This document shows, one piece after another, positions 62,186-64,000 of a stretch of DNA of 64,000 nucleotides. The notes beneath the pieces were generated by a model. It saw only the letters and a list, made by a program, of their open reading frames with translations. It did not search any database and had not been told where the DNA came from. A program made the translations under genes and the position numbers. Each line of letters begins with the position of its first letter. The stretch's first letter is position 1. The stretch comes from Nocardioides turkmenicus (lineage in GTDB: Bacteria; Actinomycetota; Actinomycetes; Propionibacteriales; Nocardioidaceae): assembly GCF_011045035.1 (NCBI RefSeq), contig NZ_JAALAA010000015.1, positions 1-64,000 on the forward strand, given 5' to 3'.

Positions 62186-62781
62186 TGTTCACCGGGATTG
62201 TTGAGGAGCTCGGCACCGTCGCCGGGATCGAGGACCAGGGCGACGCCGTACGCCTGACCATCTCCGCGGCGACCGTGCTGTCGGACGCCGAGCTCGGCGC
62301 CTCGATCGCGGTCAACGGCTGCTGCCTGACCGTCGCCACGCTGGGGGAGAACGAGTGGACCGCCGACGTGATGCTGGAGACGCTCAAGCGGACCAGCCTG
62401 CACGCCGTCTCGGTCGGCGACCAGGTCAACCTCGAGCGCGCGGTCACCCCGGCCACCCGGCTCGGCGGCCACATCGTCCAGGGGCACGTCGACGGCGTCG
62501 GACGCATCGTCTCCCGCGAGCCCAGCGAGCACTGGGAGGTCGTCACGATCTCGTTGCCCGAGGACCTCGTCCGCTACGTCGTGGAGAAGGGCTCGATCGC
62601 GGTGGACGGGATCAGCCTCACCGTCGTCTCGGTGACCGACGACTCGTTCACGGTCAGCCTCATCCCCGAGACTCTGGCGCGTACGTCGCTGGGGTTCCGG
62701 GCCGTCGGCGACGAGGTCAATCTCGAGACCGACATCATCGCCAAGCACGTCGAGAAGCTTCTGGGAGGGGTCAGGCCGTGA
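62185..62781 (+). CDS. ribE: riboflavin synthase (alpha subunit)
   Basis: A 198-residue homotrimeric enzyme that dismutates two 6,7-dimethyl-8-ribityllumazine to riboflavin. The duplicated beta-barrel halves start with MFTGIVEELGTV and GHIVQGHVDGVGRI, and NGCCLTV/DGISLTV mark the two barrels at residues ~46 and ~139. ATG at 62185 uses a TGATG overlap with ribD. Its stop overlaps ribBA by 4 bases. Confidence 0.95.
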   Translation: MFTGIVEELGTVAGIEDQGDAVRLTISAATVLSDAELGASIAVNGCCLTVATLGENEWTADVMLETLKRTSLHAVSVGDQVNLERAVTPATRLGGHIVQGHVDGVGRIVSREPSEHWEVVTISLPEDLVRYVVEKGSIAVDGISLTVVSVTDDSFTVSLIPETLARTSLGFRAVGDEVNLETDIIAKHVEKLLGGVRP

Positions 62782-64000
62782 GTATCGAGACTGGATTGAA
62801 TTCATCGGGCAGCGAGCAGTACGCCGGGATCCGGCTGGATCCGGTCGAGAACGCGATCGCCGACCTGGCGGCCGGGAAGCCGGTCGTGGTCGTCGACGAC
62901 GAGGACCGGGAGAACGAGGGCGACCTGATCTTCTCCGCCGAGCTGGCCACGCCGGAGGTGATGGCCTTCGCGATCCGCTGGTCCTCCGGCGTGATCTGCG
63001 TGGCGCTGCCCGGGGATCGGCTCGACGCGCTCGACCTGCCCCCGATGACTCGTGTCAACGAGGACCGCAAGCAGACCGCGTACGCAGTCTCCGTCGACGC
63101 CCGCGAGGGCGTCACGACCGGCATCTCGGCGGCCGACCGGGCGCTCACCACCCGGCTGCTGGCCGGCCCGGCGTCGGTGGCCGGCGACCTGACCCGACCG
63201 GGCCACGTCTTCCCGCTGCGGGCACGCGACGGGGGAGTGCTGGTGCGGGTCGGCCACACCGAGGCCGCCGTCGACCTGACCCGGCTGGCCGGTCTGGAGC
63301 CCGCCGGTGCGCTGGTCGAGCTGGTCAACGACGACGGCACCATGCAGCGCGCGCCGCAGCTGCGGGAGTTCGCCGACGAGCACGGTCTCGCGATGATCTC
63401 GATCGCCGACCTGGTCACCTACCGGCGGCGTACGGAGGTGCTGGTCGAGCGCAAGGCGGTGACCCGGCTGCCCACCGAGTTCGGCGACTTCACAGCCTAC
63501 GGCTACCGCACCATCGACGACGGCGTCGAGCACGTCGCGCTGGTCCACGGCGACGTGTCCGGGTGCGACCCGGTGCTCGCCCGGGTGCACTCGGAGTGCC
63601 TGACCGGCGACGTGTTCGGATCGCGCCGTTGCGACTGCGGGCCCCAGCTGCGCGAGGCGCTCGAGCGGATCGCGACGGAGGGCTGCGGTGTGGTGGTCTA
63701 CCTGCGTGGGCACGAGGGCCGTGGGATCGGGCTGCTCGCCAAGCTGCAGGCCTACCAGCTCCAGGACGGCGGTCGCGACACCGTCGACGCCAACCTCGAC
63801 CTCGGCCTGCCGGCCGACGCCCGCCACTACGGCGCCGCCTCGCAGATCCTGCGCGACCTCAAGGTCGACTCGGTGCGCCTGCTGACCAACAACCCTGAGA
63901 AGGTGAGCCACCTGGAGGCGTACGGCGTCGAGGTCGCCGAGCGGGTCCCGCTCACCCCTCGACCCAACGAGCACAACCTCGCCTACCTGCTGACCAAGCG
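62778..64000 (+). CDS. ribBA: bifunctional DHBP synthase/GTP cyclohydrolase II, partial at window end
   Basis: The frame opens with GTG at 62778 and is open to the last base, covering about 407 residues without a stop, so the 3' end is beyond the window. The N-terminal half is 3,4-dihydroxy-2-butanone-4-phosphate synthase with the acidic signature DDEDRENEGDLIF; the C-terminal half is GTP cyclohydrolase II with the zinc Cys in CLTGDVFGSRRCDCGPQL and catalytic LRGHEGRGIGL. ribH is expected next. It supplies both substrates for riboflavin synthesis. Confidence 0.93.
   Translation, partial: MSIETGLNSSGSEQYAGIRLDPVENAIADLAAGKPVVVVDDEDRENEGDLIFSAELATPEVMAFAIRWSSGVICVALPGDRLDALDLPPMTRVNEDRKQTAYAVSVDAREGVTTGISAADRALTTRLLAGPASVAGDLTRPGHVFPLRARDGGVLVRVGHTEAAVDLTRLAGLEPAGALVELVNDDGTMQRAPQLREFADEHGLAMISIADLVTYRRRTEVLVERKAVTRLPTEFGDFTAYGYRTIDDGVEHVALVHGDVSGCDPVLARVHSECLTGDVFGSRRCDCGPQLREALERIATEGCGVVVYLRGHEGRGIGLLAKLQAYQLQDGGRDTVDANLDLGLPADARHYGAASQILRDLKVDSVRLLTNNPEKVSHLEAYGVEVAERVPLTPRPNEHNLAYLLTK

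Overview
The window is high-GC actinobacterial DNA, most like the family Nocardioidaceae (for example Nocardioides). This rests on very GC-rich third codon positions, many GTG starts, a mycothiol gene (mshC) in its usual actinobacterial neighbourhood, an F420-type PPOX protein and several actinobacteria-only small families (DUF3090, SCO1664-like, DUF5703). Bases 1-19 match the Tn5/Nextera mosaic end at 18 of 19 positions, so the left edge is probably an assembly end carrying adapter rather than genome. The organism assignment is an inference from gene content.

Layout. 57-5215: aspartate ammonia-lyase, a divergent TetR/hydrolase pair with a readable promoter and repeats, a small P-loop kinase-like gene, and a MerR/MFS exporter pair with a clear MerR-type operator. 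5321-10981: a MacB-like ABC exporter operon (permease, ATPase, membrane-fusion adaptor, Cys-repeat lipoprotein) divergent from a two-component system. 11002-18803: a fructan-utilisation operon on the minus strand with two intact GH32 enzymes, a third GH32 reduced to a remnant, a binding protein with two permeases (no ATPase) and an embedded LacI regulator; its promoter and two inverted LacI-type operators are readable upstream. 18873-24476: a degraded fragment, an SDR gene, a frameshifted LysR gene, a LysE exporter, tRNA-Leu(GAG) with a strong terminator, GDPD and an M20 peptidase.

24580-34238: a secreted M36-type metalloprotease, a phosphotransferase-like gene, a histidine phosphatase, DUF5703, then an operon of flavin monooxygenase, SDR and MFS transporter divergent from a PucR/CdaR-type regulator across a 12-bp perfect inverted repeat. 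34243-46964: conserved core: aldo/keto reductase, uppP, ilvA, corA, then histidine phosphatase, DUF3090, SCO1664-like, mshC, PAC2 and metH, an order shared with mycobacteria.

46946-59442: more variable DNA: an unknown gene, a 164-bp near-palindromic repeat, a PPOX F420-type protein, an atypical protein kinase, a CBS protein, fdhD, a sterol-desaturase-like enzyme, a tannase-family esterase, a large LuxR (LAL) regulator, and a run of Ohr, a 49-codon overlapping small ORF, a Tat-exported hydrolase, a Tat-exported molybdopterin oxidoreductase and its likely cytochrome b partner. 59461-64000: HAD phosphatase, rpe, then an FMN riboswitch driving ribD-ribE-ribBA, with ribBA cut by the window end.

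No prophage, integrase, insertion sequence, CRISPR array, rRNA or recognised defence system was seen. The most interesting items are regulatory architectures, gene remnants, one unreported-looking overlapping small ORF and the palindromic repeat, rather than a clearly new large system.
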